Shown: positions 16,716 through 26,048 of the stretch, piece by piece
Layout: each line of letters begins with the position of its first letter
Position numbering within the stretch: the stretch's first letter is position 1
NCBI RefSeq assembly: GCF_030269645.1
Contig: NZ_BSTR01000015.1
Location: forward strand, 1-64,000
From: Actinokineospora sp. NBRC 105648
GTDB taxonomy: Bacteria > Actinomycetota > Actinomycetes > Mycobacteriales > Pseudonocardiaceae
DNA length: 64,000 nucleotides
Direction of reading: 5' to 3'
Program-made: the position numbers and the translations under genes
Notes under the pieces: generated by a model
Database searches by the model: none
What the model was told of the DNA's origin: nothing
The model's input: only the letters and a program-made list of their open reading frames with translations

Positions 16716-18100
16716 CACTGTCCTTCTGCGTCGGGGTCGAGGAGAACACCGGGGTTGAGCACGCCCGCCGGGTCGAACGCCTGCTTGACCCGGCGCATGA
16801 GGTCCACCTTGGCCGGGTCCTCCAGTTCGAGGAAGTACGCCTTCTTGGCGTGGCCGACGCCGTGCTCACCGGAGATCGCGCCGCCCAGCGCCATCGCGGC
16901 GGCGAAGAGGGCCCGGAGCACGGTGGCGCGCTTCTCGGCGTCCTTCTGGAACACGGCGAGGTGGACGTTGCCGTCGCCCGCGTGCCCGCAGCCGATCACG
17001 AAGGTCTCGTTGGCCTGGGCGATAGCGGTGACCTCGGCCATGAACGCGGGCAGCGCGGCGCGCGGCAGCACGGTGTCGATCACGTCGTCCGCGCCCGCGT
17101 TCTTGGCGGTGTAGAAGGCTTTCTCGCGCGCCTCGATGAGCTTGCGGGCCGAACCGCCGGGCAGCACGTAGACGTCGATCGCGCCGAGCTCGCTGAGCAG
17201 CTCGCCCGCGGCCACGGTGTCGGCCTCGAGCCGCTGCTCGTCGCGGTTCTCCAGCATCACCACCAGGTACGCCTGCGAGCGGTCGCGGACCTCGTCCGGG
17301 ATGCCGAGCTGGAGGTCGGCGGTGTAGGTGATGGCGCCCATGGTCATGCCGTCGATGTACTCGAGGATCAGCGGGGCCAGACCGGAACCGACCACCTTGG
17401 GCACCGCGCTCACGACCTCGGTCAGGTCGTGGAACGGGGCCAGCACGGTGGCGCTGTGCCGGATCCGCGGTTGCAGCTTGAGGGTCGCCTCGGTCACCAG
17501 GGCCAGGGTGCCCTCGGAGCCGACGATCAGCTGGGTGAGGTCGTAACCGGTGCTGGCCTTGACGAACTTGCCGCCGGTGCGCAGGACCTCGCCGGTGGCC
17601 AAGACCGCTTGCAGGCCCAGGACGTGGTGGCGGGTGACGCCGTACTTGACCGCGCGCATGCCGCCCGCGTTGGTGGCGACGTTGCCGCCCAGGCTCGCGC
17701 TCAGCTCGCCGGGGTAGACCGGATAGACCAGCCCGTGCTCGGCGGTGCGGGCGTCGAGCTCTTGGAGCGTGACCCCGGGCTGCACGACCGCCACGTGGTT
17801 CTCCGTGTCGATCTCCAGCACCTGGTTCATCCGCTCGAAGGAGACCAGGATGCCGTCGGCCCTGGGCGTGGCCGCGCCGGAGAGGCCGCTGCCGGACCCG
17901 CGAGCGGTGACCGGGACCCCCTCGGCGGTGGCGAGCTTGAGGACCGCGGCCACCTCGTCGGCCGTCCGGGGCCGCACGACGAAGGCCGGGGTGACGGCGC
18001 GGCCGCCGAGCGACTCGTCGTGGCCGTAGTCCGCCGCGATGTCGGCACCGGTCAGCACGTCACCGACGATCTCCGCGAGCGCGGCACCGATGTCCGCCAT
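16715..18100 (-). CDS. FAD-linked oxidase, glycolate oxidase / D-lactate dehydrogenase type (GlcD-like)
   Basis: This 461-aa flavoprotein of the PCMH/FAD_binding_4 group has the FAD loop GSGSGLSGAATP and the GELSASLGGNVATNAGGMRA segment. The C-terminal oxidase domain carries GCGHAGDGNVHLAVFQ and SGEHGVGHAKK. Such enzymes oxidise D-2-hydroxyacids such as D-lactate or glycolate to 2-oxoacids. ATG 18100 follows GGAGGGAGCCCC. It overlaps the thiamine-diphosphate enzyme, which could take up a 2-oxoacid product (inference). The physiological substrate is not determined. Confidence 0.9.
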   Translation of the reverse strand: MADIGAALAEIVGDVLTGADIAADYGHDESLGGRAVTPAFVVRPRTADEVAAVLKLATAEGVPVTARGSGSGLSGAATPRADGILVSFERMNQVLEIDTENHVAVVQPGVTLQELDARTAEHGLVYPVYPGELSASLGGNVATNAGGMRAVKYGVTRHHVLGLQAVLATGEVLRTGGKFVKASTGYDLTQLIVGSEGTLALVTEATLKLQPRIRHSATVLAPFHDLTEVVSAVPKVVGSGLAPLILEYIDGMTMGAITYTADLQLGIPDEVRDRSQAYLVVMLENRDEQRLEADTVAAGELLSELGAIDVYVLPGGSARKLIEAREKAFYTAKNAGADDVIDTVLPRAALPAFMAEVTAIAQANETFVIGCGHAGDGNVHLAVFQKDAEKRATVLRALFAAAMALGGAISGEHGVGHAKKAYFLELEDPAKVDLMRRVKQAFDPAGVLNPGVLLDPDAEGQ

Positions 18101-18150
18101 GGGGCTCCCTCCGCCGTTGGACCAAGCCGGGCCCACGATAGTGCGTTCGG

Positions 18151-19197
18151 TTACCCCTCGGTAGCGAACCGGGCGGGCGAGAGCGCGGCGGCCGGGACGG
18201 CGGTGGGCTCGCCGCGGATGATCGCGGCGGCGGTGCTCGCCAGCGCCGGTGCCATCTGGATGCCGTAGCCGCCCTGACCGGCGACGAAGGCGAAGCCGGG
18301 GTGGCCGGGGACCTCGCCGACCACCGGGTCGCGGTCGGCGGCGAACGAGCGCAGGCCCGCCCACGCGGTGCGGACCGAGCGCAGGCCGAGCGTGCTGACC
18401 TCGTTGACCCGGTCCACGGCCAGCGCGATGTCGAGCTCGTCGGGCTTGGCGTCGCCGGGCTCGGCCGGGGTCTCGTCGGCGGGCGAGACCAGGACGCCGG
18501 GGCCCTCGGGGCGGAAGTAGAACGTGTCGGCGATGTCGGCGACCAGTGGCCAGCGCGGGTCCACCCGACCGGCGCCCACCGCGATGGCGATGGTGCGGCG
18601 CAACGGCCGCAGGCCGATCCCCGGCACACCCGCCAACGCGGCGAGCCGATCGGCCCAGGCGCCCGCGGCGTTGACCACGTAGCCCACCTGGATCTCTTCC
18701 CCACCAAGGGAAACCCGCCAGCCCGCGCCGTCGCGGCGGAGCGCGGTGACCGGGGCGGCCAGCCGGATGGCGCCGTGCTCGCGCAGGGTGCGGACGTAGC
18801 GCTGGTGCAGGCCCATCACATCGATGTCCATGGTCGCGGCGTCGACCGCGAACGCCTCGACCCGGTCCGGCCGCAGCACCGGGCACAGCTCGAGGGCGGT
18901 GGCCGCGTCGACCACCTCGACCGACGGCGCGGCGGCGACCTCCTCGGCGCTGCCCAGCCACAGCATCGGGCGCGGGGTGAGCACGCCGTCGCCGAAGGCG
19001 TCCCGGCTGGCGGCGGTCAGCGCGCGCACGACCGGGCCGCCGTAGCTGGGCAGGTACACCGCCGCCGAGCGGCCCGTGGTGTGCCTGGCCAACTCGGGTT
19101 CGGCCTCCACGAGCAGCACCGACCGGTGCGGCGCCAGCTCAGCGGCCACCGACACCCCCGCGATACCGCCGCCTACCACCAGCACGTCCCAGCCCAT
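18151..19197 (-). CDS. FAD-dependent D-amino acid oxidoreductase (DadA/glycine oxidase family)
   Basis: This 348-aa DAO-type flavoprotein has the N-terminal dinucleotide motif VLVVGGGIAGVSVAAEL, the RSAAVYLPSYGG segment near the flavin and the C-terminal GQGGYGIQMAPALA loop. It resembles D-arginine dehydrogenase-like enzymes giving 2-oxoacids from D-amino acids (substrate inferred). It is 50 bp upstream of the FAD oxidase gene on the same strand, so the three-gene set may route D-amino or hydroxy acids through 2-oxoacids to decarboxylation. Confidence 0.85.
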   Translation of the reverse strand: MGWDVLVVGGGIAGVSVAAELAPHRSVLLVEAEPELARHTTGRSAAVYLPSYGGPVVRALTAASRDAFGDGVLTPRPMLWLGSAEEVAAAPSVEVVDAATALELCPVLRPDRVEAFAVDAATMDIDVMGLHQRYVRTLREHGAIRLAAPVTALRRDGAGWRVSLGGEEIQVGYVVNAAGAWADRLAALAGVPGIGLRPLRRTIAIAVGAGRVDPRWPLVADIADTFYFRPEGPGVLVSPADETPAEPGDAKPDELDIALAVDRVNEVSTLGLRSVRTAWAGLRSFAADRDPVVGEVPGHPGFAFVAGQGGYGIQMAPALASTAAAIIRGEPTAVPAAALSPARFATEG

Positions 19198-19206
19198 GCG
19201 GGCAGC

Positions 19207-19782
19207 TTACGGGCGCCAGCCCGGGTCCCGACCGCTCACGCCGAGCGCCCGCGCCAACGGCGGGGCGTCCGCGGGCACGCTGACCTCGGCGCCGAACACC
19301 TCGTACTGGCGGGCCATCTCGGCCATCCCGGCCGCACCCTCCAGGGTGTACTCGGCGACCTCGGGCGCGACCTCGAACGGCTGCCCGGTGGCCACGGCCA
19401 GGTCCCAGGCGTGCAGCACGAGCTCGCCGAAGACCATGTCGTGGATGAACTTGGCGGGCCGCGCGTCGGCCATCATCACCGTCTCGCCCTCCAGCGCGCC
19501 GGGGGCGTCCCAGGCCTCGACCGCGCGGGCGACGCCCTCGACGAACGGGGCGGGCCAGCCCGCGGTGAAGTCGTTCGACTCGTCCTCGGAGCCGTCGCCC
19601 GGCGGCGGGAGCCTGCGGGCACTGCGCTCGGAGACCTTGGCGCTCCACAGCGTGAGGTGGTTCGCCAGGTCCCGCACCGTCCACCCCGGACAGGGCGTGG
19701 GCAGGTCGAACTGGTCGGGCGTGACGTTGCGGGCGACGGTGACCGCGCTGTCGGCGGCCTTCGCCATGAGGCTCTTGTCCAT
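19207..19782 (-). CDS. TIGR03086 family DinB-like metal-binding protein
   Basis: This 191-aa protein belongs to the actinobacterial TIGR03086 family, a branch of the mycothiol-dependent maleylpyruvate isomerase/DinB fold. Markers are FDLPTPCPGWTVRDLANHLTLW and the ELVLHAWDLAVATGQ helix with metal-ligand histidines. It probably uses or modifies mycothiol adducts (inference). It is 9 bp upstream of the DadA-like gene and likely heads the minus-strand operon that ends at the 15095 terminator. Confidence 0.88.
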   Translation of the reverse strand: MDKSLMAKAADSAVTVARNVTPDQFDLPTPCPGWTVRDLANHLTLWSAKVSERSARRLPPPGDGSEDESNDFTAGWPAPFVEGVARAVEAWDAPGALEGETVMMADARPAKFIHDMVFGELVLHAWDLAVATGQPFEVAPEVAEYTLEGAAGMAEMARQYEVFGAEVSVPADAPPLARALGVSGRDPGWRP

Positions 19783-19865
19783 GCCGGCCAGGCTAAGCGC
19801 GCGGTGGTGCCGGGTCTTGAAGAAACGCGACAGCGGCTGTCGGTGGGCCGGGTTACCGTGGTCTG

Positions 19866-20630
19866 GTGGCGTACCGGGGCGTGCTCGACGAGCAGGCGGG
19901 ACTGACCAGGTTCCGGCTGCGCACCGTCGCGCCCTCGGCCGAGCTGGCGCCGTTCGTGGAGTACCACTGGATCGTCTCCTGGGACCTCGACGAGCCCTAC
20001 GAGCAGCGGGTCGTGCCGCACCCGAACGTGCACCTGGTGTTCGAGCCCGAGGGCGCCCGGGTCTACGGGGTGCTGCGCGGGTTGTTCACCCGGCGGCTGG
20101 TGGGTCGGGCGCAGGTGCTCGGGGTGCGGTTCCACCCGGGCGGGTTCCGGCCGTGGCTGGGCGGGCGGGTCGCCGACCTGACCGACCGGACGGTGCCGGT
20201 CGCGGAGTTCTTCGACGTCGAGGGCAGCGAGAAGCCGGTGGGCGACGCGGCGACCGACGCGGAGATGGTCGCCGCGGCCGAGTCGGTGCTGCTGCCCCGG
20301 CTGCCCGAGCCGGATCCGGTCGTCGAGCAGGTGCGCTCGCTGGTGGCGCTGATCGCCGAGGCGGAGGTGACCAGGGTCGACGAGCTGGCCACCGCGGCCG
20401 GGCTCACCGTGCGGTCCCTGCAGCGGCTGTTCAGCGACTACGTCGGCGTCGGTCCCAAGTGGGTGATCCAGCGGCACCGGATGCACTCGGCCGCCGCGCG
20501 GGCCGCCGACGGGGCCGAGGTCGACTGGGCGGCGCTGGCCGCCGAGCTCGGCTACAGCGACCAGGCCCACTTCACCCGCGACTTCACGGCGACGATCGGT
20601 GTCTCGCCCGGCCGCTACGCCGCCGGTTAG
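19866..20630 (+). CDS. AraC family transcriptional regulator
   Basis: This 254-aa protein has an N-terminal domain (PFVEYHWIVSWDL, VVPHPNVHLVFEP) of the DUF6597 type and a C-terminal AraC helix-turn-helix pair (VDELATAAGLTVRSLQRLF and LAAELGYSDQAHFTRDF). The second part is the classical AraC signature. GTG 19866 is preceded by TACCGT six bases upstream, fitting a leaderless mRNA. It is divergent from the TIGR03086 operon and may control it. The GNAT gene follows after 21 bp. Confidence 0.9.
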   Translation: MAYRGVLDEQAGLTRFRLRTVAPSAELAPFVEYHWIVSWDLDEPYEQRVVPHPNVHLVFEPEGARVYGVLRGLFTRRLVGRAQVLGVRFHPGGFRPWLGGRVADLTDRTVPVAEFFDVEGSEKPVGDAATDAEMVAAAESVLLPRLPEPDPVVEQVRSLVALIAEAEVTRVDELATAAGLTVRSLQRLFSDYVGVGPKWVIQRHRMHSAAARAADGAEVDWAALAAELGYSDQAHFTRDFTATIGVSPGRYAAG

Positions 20631-20651
20631 GTCGACGGATAGGTTGCGGTC

Positions 20652-21083
20652 ATGAGCGAGTACGAGCTGTCCGACGACCCGGGCCGGACCGATGTCGATG
20701 TGGTGTGGGGGTACCTGTCCACCGACGCGTACTGGGGGCGCTGGCGCACCCGGGCGCACCTGGAGGCCCAGCTGGCCTCGGCGTGGCGCGTGGTCGGGGT
20801 GTTCGAGCGCGCGACTGGCGCGCAGGTCGGCTTCGCCCGGGCGATCTCGGACGGGGTGGCGATCGCCTACCTGGCGGACGTGTTCGTGCTGCCGTCCGTG
20901 CGCGGCCAGGGCCTGGGCAAGGCGCTGGTGCGCACCATGATCGACGAGGGCCCCGGCGCGCGCTTCCGCTGGCTGCTGCACACCAGCGACGCGCACTCCC
21001 TTTACGGCGGGTTCGGCTTCGTCCGGCCGGACGAGACGTTCCTGGAGCGCTTGGGCACGGTGCAGGGCAACCCCGAGGGGTGA
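20652..21083 (+). CDS. GNAT family N-acetyltransferase
   Basis: This 143-aa single-domain acetyltransferase has the acetyl-CoA loop VLPSVRGQGLGKALV and a C-terminal LYGGFGFVRP. Its nearest look-alikes are the short GNAT proteins near YlbP/ArgA-like enzymes, with substrate unknown. ATG 20652 has TAGGTT six bases upstream, so it probably has its own leaderless promoter despite lying 21 bp after the AraC gene. Confidence 0.88.
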   Translation: MSEYELSDDPGRTDVDVVWGYLSTDAYWGRWRTRAHLEAQLASAWRVVGVFERATGAQVGFARAISDGVAIAYLADVFVLPSVRGQGLGKALVRTMIDEGPGARFRWLLHTSDAHSLYGGFGFVRPDETFLERLGTVQGNPEG

Positions 21084-21155
21084 TCGTCGAACGAGTGTGA
21101 CCAAAGCGACCGCCCGGCGGGGAAAGCCCGCTGATCGACCCGTGTTGCACCGGGT

Positions 21156-22190
21156 GTGGACGTGGTGGTGATCGGGGCGGGGCAGGCGGGGTTGTCCGCC
21201 GCGTACTTCCTGCGGCGGACCGGGCTGGAGTTCGTGGTCCTGGACGCCAACCCCGGACCGGGCGGTGCGTGGCGCCACCGCTGGCCGACGCTGCGGCTGG
21301 GCACCGTGCACGGCATCCACGACCTGCCGGGCCTGGCCCTGCCGCACGCCGATCCCGAGCGGCCCGCCTCGGAGGTGGTGGCCGACTACTTCGGTGGCTA
21401 CGAGCGCGAGTTCGACCTGCCGGTGCTGCGCCCGGTCGCCGTGCGGGCGGTGCGGGAGGCCGAGGGCGGGCTGCTGGTCGAGACCGACAGCGGCGTCTGG
21501 TTGACGCGCGCGGTGATCAACGCGACCGGCACCTGGGACAAGCCGTTCTGGCCGCACTACCCCGGCCGATTCGCGGGGCGCCAGCTGCACACGGCGAACT
21601 ACCGCGGGCCGGAGGAGTTCAAGCGGCAGCGCGTGATCGTGGTGGGCGGTGGCACCTCGGCGGTGCAGGCGTTGATCGAGATCGCCGCGGTGGCGGCCGA
21701 GACGACCTGGGTGACGCGGCGTCCGCCGGTGTTCCACGAGGGTCCGTTCACCGCCGAGTTCGGCCGCGCGGTGGTGGCCAAGGTGGATGCGGCGGTACGT
21801 GCCGGGCGGGTGCCCGACAGCGTGGTGAGTGTGACCGGGCTGGGGCTCACTCCGGAGGTCATCGCGGCCCGTGAGCAGGGGATCCTCGACCGGCAGCCGA
21901 TGTTCGACCACCTGGTCGGCGACGGTGCGGTCTGGGCGGACGGGCATGTCGTGCGGGCGGACGCCATCCTGTGGGCCACGGGCTTCCGGCACTCGCTCGA
22001 CCACCTGGCGCCGCTGAACCTGCGCGGGCCCGGCGGCGGCATCGTGGTGGACGGGACCCAGGTGGTGGCCGATCCCCGCGTGCACCTGGTCGGTTACGGG
22101 CCGTCTGCCAGCACCATCGGCGCCACCCGGGCGGGTCGCGCCGCCGCGATGGCTCTGAAGCGGCTGCTCAACGAGCCGGTGAAGGCGTGA
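21156..22190 (+). CDS. FAD-dependent monooxygenase-like oxidoreductase (YpdA/FMO type)
   Basis: This 344-aa flavoprotein has an N-terminal FAD motif VVVIGAGQAGLSAAYFLRRTG, a central NADPH motif VIVVGGGTSAVQALIEI and the ATGF motif ILWATGFRHSLDHL. This is the layout of small flavin-containing monooxygenases and thioredoxin-reductase-like oxidoreductases. The substrate is unknown. Start GTG 21156 is the first codon before the FAD motif. It is convergent with the SGNH hydrolase gene 27 bp downstream. Confidence 0.88.
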   Translation: MDVVVIGAGQAGLSAAYFLRRTGLEFVVLDANPGPGGAWRHRWPTLRLGTVHGIHDLPGLALPHADPERPASEVVADYFGGYEREFDLPVLRPVAVRAVREAEGGLLVETDSGVWLTRAVINATGTWDKPFWPHYPGRFAGRQLHTANYRGPEEFKRQRVIVVGGGTSAVQALIEIAAVAAETTWVTRRPPVFHEGPFTAEFGRAVVAKVDAAVRAGRVPDSVVSVTGLGLTPEVIAAREQGILDRQPMFDHLVGDGAVWADGHVVRADAILWATGFRHSLDHLAPLNLRGPGGGIVVDGTQVVADPRVHLVGYGPSASTIGATRAGRAAAMALKRLLNEPVKA

Positions 22191-22217
22191 GCCCGACCGG
22201 CTGGGACCAGTTCTCGC

Positions 22218-22982
22218 TCAGGGCGTGAACGGCTCCAGGTCCGGTCGCTTCGGCTCGCGGCCGTCGCCGGACGAGCGGCCGGTCAGCCGTCGACCGATCC
22301 ACGGCCCGGCGTGCTCGCGCGCCCACCGCAGGTCGGCCGCGGCCCGCGCCCGCCAGTCCTGTTCGGACAGGGCGACCGGCGAGTCCCAGTCGAACTCCGG
22401 GGCCACGTCCAGCGCCCGCAGGGTCGCCTCCGCGACCCGGCGGTGACCCTCGGTGTTCAGGTGGATCCGGTCCGGCGCCCACAGCTCGGGCGAGTCGAAG
22501 ACCCGTGCGGAGAACAGGTCGACGACCACCGCGTCGTGCCGCGCGGCGAGCTCGTCGACCAGCGCCAGCAGCCGGTTGATCCGGGGCAGCAGGCGGGCGC
22601 TGCCGCGCATCCGGCGGGTCGGGTCGATCACCCGGAACAGGACCACCTGCCGCGACGCCGCCGCCAGGGTGTCGATCGCGTAGGTCACCCGGGCGGTCAG
22701 GGCGGTCATGTCGCACTGCGGGCGCAGCACGTCGTTCATGCCGCCCGCGAAGGTGACCAGGTCGGGGCGCATGGCCGCGGCCCGGTCGACCTGCTCGTTG
22801 ACGATCTGGCGCACGAGCTTGCCGCGCACCGCCAGGTTCGCGTAGCGGAACCCCGGGGTGTCGCGGGCCAGCCGGGCCGCCACGAGGTCGGCCCAGCCGC
22901 GGCAGGTGCCGTCGGGCTGGAAATCGGACATGCCCTCGCTGAACGAGTCCCCGAGGGCGACCAGGCTGGTGTGCGCGTTCAT
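22218..22982 (-). CDS. SGNH/GDSL hydrolase
   Basis: This 254-aa lipase/esterase-like hydrolase has block I ALGDSFSEGM (nucleophile Ser), block III TFAGGMNDVL and block V DRIHLNTEGHRRVA (catalytic Asp-His). It has no signal peptide, so it is probably cytoplasmic. Actinobacterial proteins of this kind act on small esters, but the substrate is unknown. It starts 97 bp from the divergent histidine kinase gene. Confidence 0.92.
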   Translation of the reverse strand: MNAHTSLVALGDSFSEGMSDFQPDGTCRGWADLVAARLARDTPGFRYANLAVRGKLVRQIVNEQVDRAAAMRPDLVTFAGGMNDVLRPQCDMTALTARVTYAIDTLAAASRQVVLFRVIDPTRRMRGSARLLPRINRLLALVDELAARHDAVVVDLFSARVFDSPELWAPDRIHLNTEGHRRVAEATLRALDVAPEFDWDSPVALSEQDWRARAAADLRWAREHAGPWIGRRLTGRSSGDGREPKRPDLEPFTP

Positions 22983-23079
22983 CGCCGGTGATGCTAGCCC
23001 GCAACTTTCGTTGCACGTCAGAGCACCCGAATGGTGCCGTTCGACGGACGGCCGCGGTCACGGCCGGTACCGTGCTGGC

Positions 23080-24285
23080 GTGAGGGAGCCACTGTGGCAA
23101 TCGCGGCGTGAGGCCTTCTTCTACCTGCTGCCCGTCGCGGTCGTGCTGGCCCTGACCGTCGCGGGCGCCATCTGGGACGACCCGCCGGACGGGGTGCTCG
23201 GCTGCGTCGACGCGGTCGTCTCGCTGGCGATGACCGGGCTGCTGGTGGTGCGCAAGTGGTACCCGCTGGCGCTGATGGCGGCCTCGGTGATCCTGTGCGC
23301 GGTCTACCTGGTGCTGATGACCTTCGGGTCCGGCGGGTGGCACCCGGGGTTCAAGGTCACCGACCCGTGGATGTCGGTGTCCGGGACCATCTACGCCTAC
23401 AACGTCATGGTCTACGCGGGCGCGGTGGCCGGGTCGCTGATGGTCGGCGCGCTGCTGCTGGTCGTCACCCGGCCGTGGCACACCTCGACCGAGGTGGTCC
23501 TGGGCGCGGTGCTGCTCGTGGTGCTGCCCGCGGTGATCGGCCTCTACGTCCGGGCCCACCGACGGGCGGTGGACGCGCTCACCGACCGCGCCGAGCGGGC
23601 CGAGCGCGAGCAGCACCTGTTGGCCGAGCAGGCCCGGGCGGACGAGCGGCTGCGGCTGGCCGAGGAGATGCACGACATGGTCACCCACCGGGTCAGCCTG
23701 ATGGTGCTGCACGCGGGCGCGTTGACCGTGACCGGCCCGGACGAGCAGACCAGGACGGCCGCCGAGGGCATGCGCGCGGCGGGCTGCGAGGCTCTCAACG
23801 AGCTGCGCGAGCTGGTCGGCGTCCTGCGCGACGACACCCAGGGCCACCAGCCGCGCGCGGCCGACGACGCGCCCGCCGAGGTGCCCGACCTCACCACGCT
23901 GGTCGCCGAGTCGGAGTCCGTCGGGGTGCCGGTGGACCTGGTGCAGGAGGGCGACCCGGCGCTGACGTCCCCGGCGGTCGGGCGCACCGCGTACCGGGTC
24001 GTGCAGGAGTCGCTGACCAACATCCGCAAGCACGCGCCAGGCGCCCCCACCCGGGTGCACGTGCGCTACGGCGGCGACCGGGTGCGGCTCACCGTGCGCA
24101 ACGACCGGGCGACCTCCACTGTCGACAGTGGACTGTCCGGCACCGGTTCCGGCGCCGGGCTGACCGGGTTGCGGCAGCGGGTCGAGCTGGTCGGCGGCAC
24201 GCTGCGGGCGGGCCCGCGCGACGGCGGCGGTTTCGAGGTCGAGGCCGTGCTGCCCGCCTACGTACCGGCTCCCGAGAGCGTGTAG
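23080..24285 (+). CDS. sensor histidine kinase (NarL/DesK type)
   Basis: This 401-aa membrane kinase has four or five N-terminal transmembrane helices (about residues 10-170), a short coiled coil, and a HisKA_3 dimerisation domain. The phosphoacceptor is His198 in EMHDMVTHRVSLM. The C-terminal ATPase domain carries GSGAGLTGLRQRVELVGG. GTG 23080 is preceded by TACCGT six bases upstream (leaderless type). It is followed without a gap by the response regulator gene. The small extracytoplasmic loops suggest sensing in or at the membrane. Confidence 0.92.
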   Translation: MREPLWQSRREAFFYLLPVAVVLALTVAGAIWDDPPDGVLGCVDAVVSLAMTGLLVVRKWYPLALMAASVILCAVYLVLMTFGSGGWHPGFKVTDPWMSVSGTIYAYNVMVYAGAVAGSLMVGALLLVVTRPWHTSTEVVLGAVLLVVLPAVIGLYVRAHRRAVDALTDRAERAEREQHLLAEQARADERLRLAEEMHDMVTHRVSLMVLHAGALTVTGPDEQTRTAAEGMRAAGCEALNELRELVGVLRDDTQGHQPRAADDAPAEVPDLTTLVAESESVGVPVDLVQEGDPALTSPAVGRTAYRVVQESLTNIRKHAPGAPTRVHVRYGGDRVRLTVRNDRATSTVDSGLSGTGSGAGLTGLRQRVELVGGTLRAGPRDGGGFEVEAVLPAYVPAPESV

Positions 24286-24948
24286 ATGTCGCCGGGCGTG
24301 ATCCGCGTCGTCCTGGTCGACGACGAGCCGATGGTCTGCGCGCACCTGCGCGCGATCCTGGACTCGGCCCCGGACATCACCGTCGTCGACCAGGCCCAGG
24401 ACGGCGCCGCCGCGGTGGAGGCGGTGGTGCGGCACCGACCGCACGTGGTGCTGATGGACCTGCGGATGCCCGGGGTGGACGGGCTCACCGCGATCGAGCG
24501 GATCGCCCGGCTGCCCGAGCCGCCCGCGGTGGTGGCGCTGACGACCTTCGACGCCGACCAGTACGTGGTGCGCGCGCTGCGCGCGGGGGCGGCCGGGTTC
24601 CTGGTGAAGACGACCCCACCGGAGGACCTGATCGGGCTGGTCCGGGTGGCCGCGGACGGGCACACGGTGCTCTCCCCCGCCGCCACCCGGCGGCTGGTCG
24701 CCGTGCGGGCGGGCGAGCAGGCGGCCCGCGACCGGGCGCTGCACCGGGTGCGGGAGCTGACCGAGCGGGAGACCGAGGTGCTGGCCGGTCTGGGCGAGGG
24801 GTTGTCGAACGCGCAGATCGCCGGTCGGCTGTCGTTGAGCGAGGCGACGGTGAAGAGCTACGTGTCGCGGATGCTGGTGAAGCTGGAGTGCGCGAACCGC
24901 ACGCAGGCGGGCCTGTTGGCATACCACGCGGGTCTTGTCACCCGCTGA
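24286..24948 (+). CDS. response regulator, NarL/FixJ family
   Basis: This 220-aa regulator has a receiver domain (phosphoacceptor Asp58 in VVLMDLRMPG, Lys in FLVKTTPPEDL). The LuxR-type helix-turn-helix is LTERETEVLAGLGEGLSNAQ then RLSLSEATVKSYVSRML. Its ATG directly follows the TAG of the kinase gene, so the pair is translationally coupled and forms one two-component system. Targets are unknown. Confidence 0.95.
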   Translation: MSPGVIRVVLVDDEPMVCAHLRAILDSAPDITVVDQAQDGAAAVEAVVRHRPHVVLMDLRMPGVDGLTAIERIARLPEPPAVVALTTFDADQYVVRALRAGAAGFLVKTTPPEDLIGLVRVAADGHTVLSPAATRRLVAVRAGEQAARDRALHRVRELTERETEVLAGLGEGLSNAQIAGRLSLSEATVKSYVSRMLVKLECANRTQAGLLAYHAGLVTR

Positions 24949-24992
24949 ACAGACCTGGCTGAGCGCCGGGCGGCTGGGCTAGGTTCCGGCGC

Positions 24993-26048
24993 ATGAAGCG
25001 ATCCCTCATCACCGCCGCGCTGGCCGCGGTCGCCGTAGCGACCCTGCAGGCGCCCGCGTCGGCCGATGCCCCCGCCCCCACCTGGAAACTGTCCACGACC
25101 GGCACCGACGCGCAGCTGCGCGGCCTGTCCGCGGTGAGCCACCGGGTGGCGTGGGCCAGCGGCAGCAAGGGCACGGTGCTGCGCACGGTCGACGGCGGCC
25201 GCACCTGGACGCGCACGTCACCGCCGGACACCGCGGCGCTGGAGCTGCGCGACATCGAGGCGTTCGACGCGAACACGGCCGTGGCCATGACCATCGGCCC
25301 GGGCGGGCAGTCCCGGATCTTCCGCACCACCGACGGCGGCAAGGCGTGGACCGAGACCTTCCGCAACGCCGAGGAGACCGCGTTCTACGACTGCCTGGCG
25401 TTCTTCGACCGCGAGCACGGGCTGGCGCTGAGCGACCCGGTGGGCGGCAAGTTCCGCCTGGTGTCCACTCAGGACGGTGGCCGGTCCTGGTCGGTCGTCC
25501 CGGGCGACCGGATGCCCGCGGCCCTCGACGGTGAGTTCGCCTTCGCCGCCAGCGGCCAGTGCGTCAGCACCTCGGGTTCGCGCGACGCGTGGATCGCGAC
25601 CGGCGGCGGCGCCAAGGCGCGGGTGCTGCACTCGGCCGACCGCGGCCGGAGCTGGACGGTGACCGACACGGTGCTCGCCAGCGCCCCGAGCGCGGGCGTG
25701 TTCGCCACCGCCTTCCGCGACACCCGCCACGGCATCGCCGTCGGCGGTGACTACGCCACCCCCACCGGTGGCGTCGACGCCCTCGGCCTGACCCGCGACG
25801 GTGGGAAGACCTGGCAGAAGCCGTCGAACGCCCCGCAGGGCTACCGCTCGGGCGTGGCGTGGCACCCGTTCCTGCGGTCCGCCGCGATCGCCGTCGGCCC
25901 GACCGGCAGCGACTACACCCTCGACGAGGGACGGCACTGGCGCCGCTTCGACACCGGCAGCTTCGACACGGTGGACTGCGCCGCTGACGGCGCCTGCTGG
26001 GCCGCGGGCGAGAAGGGCCGCGTGGCGGTGCTGGGGTTCACCCGATGA
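24993..26048 (+). CDS. secreted BNR/YCF48-like beta-propeller protein
   Basis: This 351-aa precursor has a signal peptide (MKRSLITAALAAVAVATLQA, then PASA). Repeated Asp-box type motifs follow: TVDGGRTWTRT, TTDGGKAWTE, STQDGGRSWS, SADRGRSWT, TRDGGKTWQK and LDEGRHWRR. These mark a beta-propeller like sialidases and the photosystem II assembly factor Ycf48. There are no sialidase catalytic residues that I can identify, so a binding role is likelier. TAGGTT lies seven bases before ATG. The VOC gene overlaps its 3' end. Confidence 0.85.
   Translation: MKRSLITAALAAVAVATLQAPASADAPAPTWKLSTTGTDAQLRGLSAVSHRVAWASGSKGTVLRTVDGGRTWTRTSPPDTAALELRDIEAFDANTAVAMTIGPGGQSRIFRTTDGGKAWTETFRNAEETAFYDCLAFFDREHGLALSDPVGGKFRLVSTQDGGRSWSVVPGDRMPAALDGEFAFAASGQCVSTSGSRDAWIATGGGAKARVLHSADRGRSWTVTDTVLASAPSAGVFATAFRDTRHGIAVGGDYATPTGGVDALGLTRDGGKTWQKPSNAPQGYRSGVAWHPFLRSAAIAVGPTGSDYTLDEGRHWRRFDTGSFDTVDCAADGACWAAGEKGRVAVLGFTR

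Noticed and set aside
22168-24927. 919-codon minus-strand frame across the SGNH hydrolase and two-component genes
   Set aside because: The sequence is low-complexity His/Arg/Gln-rich and antisense to genes with strong family motifs.
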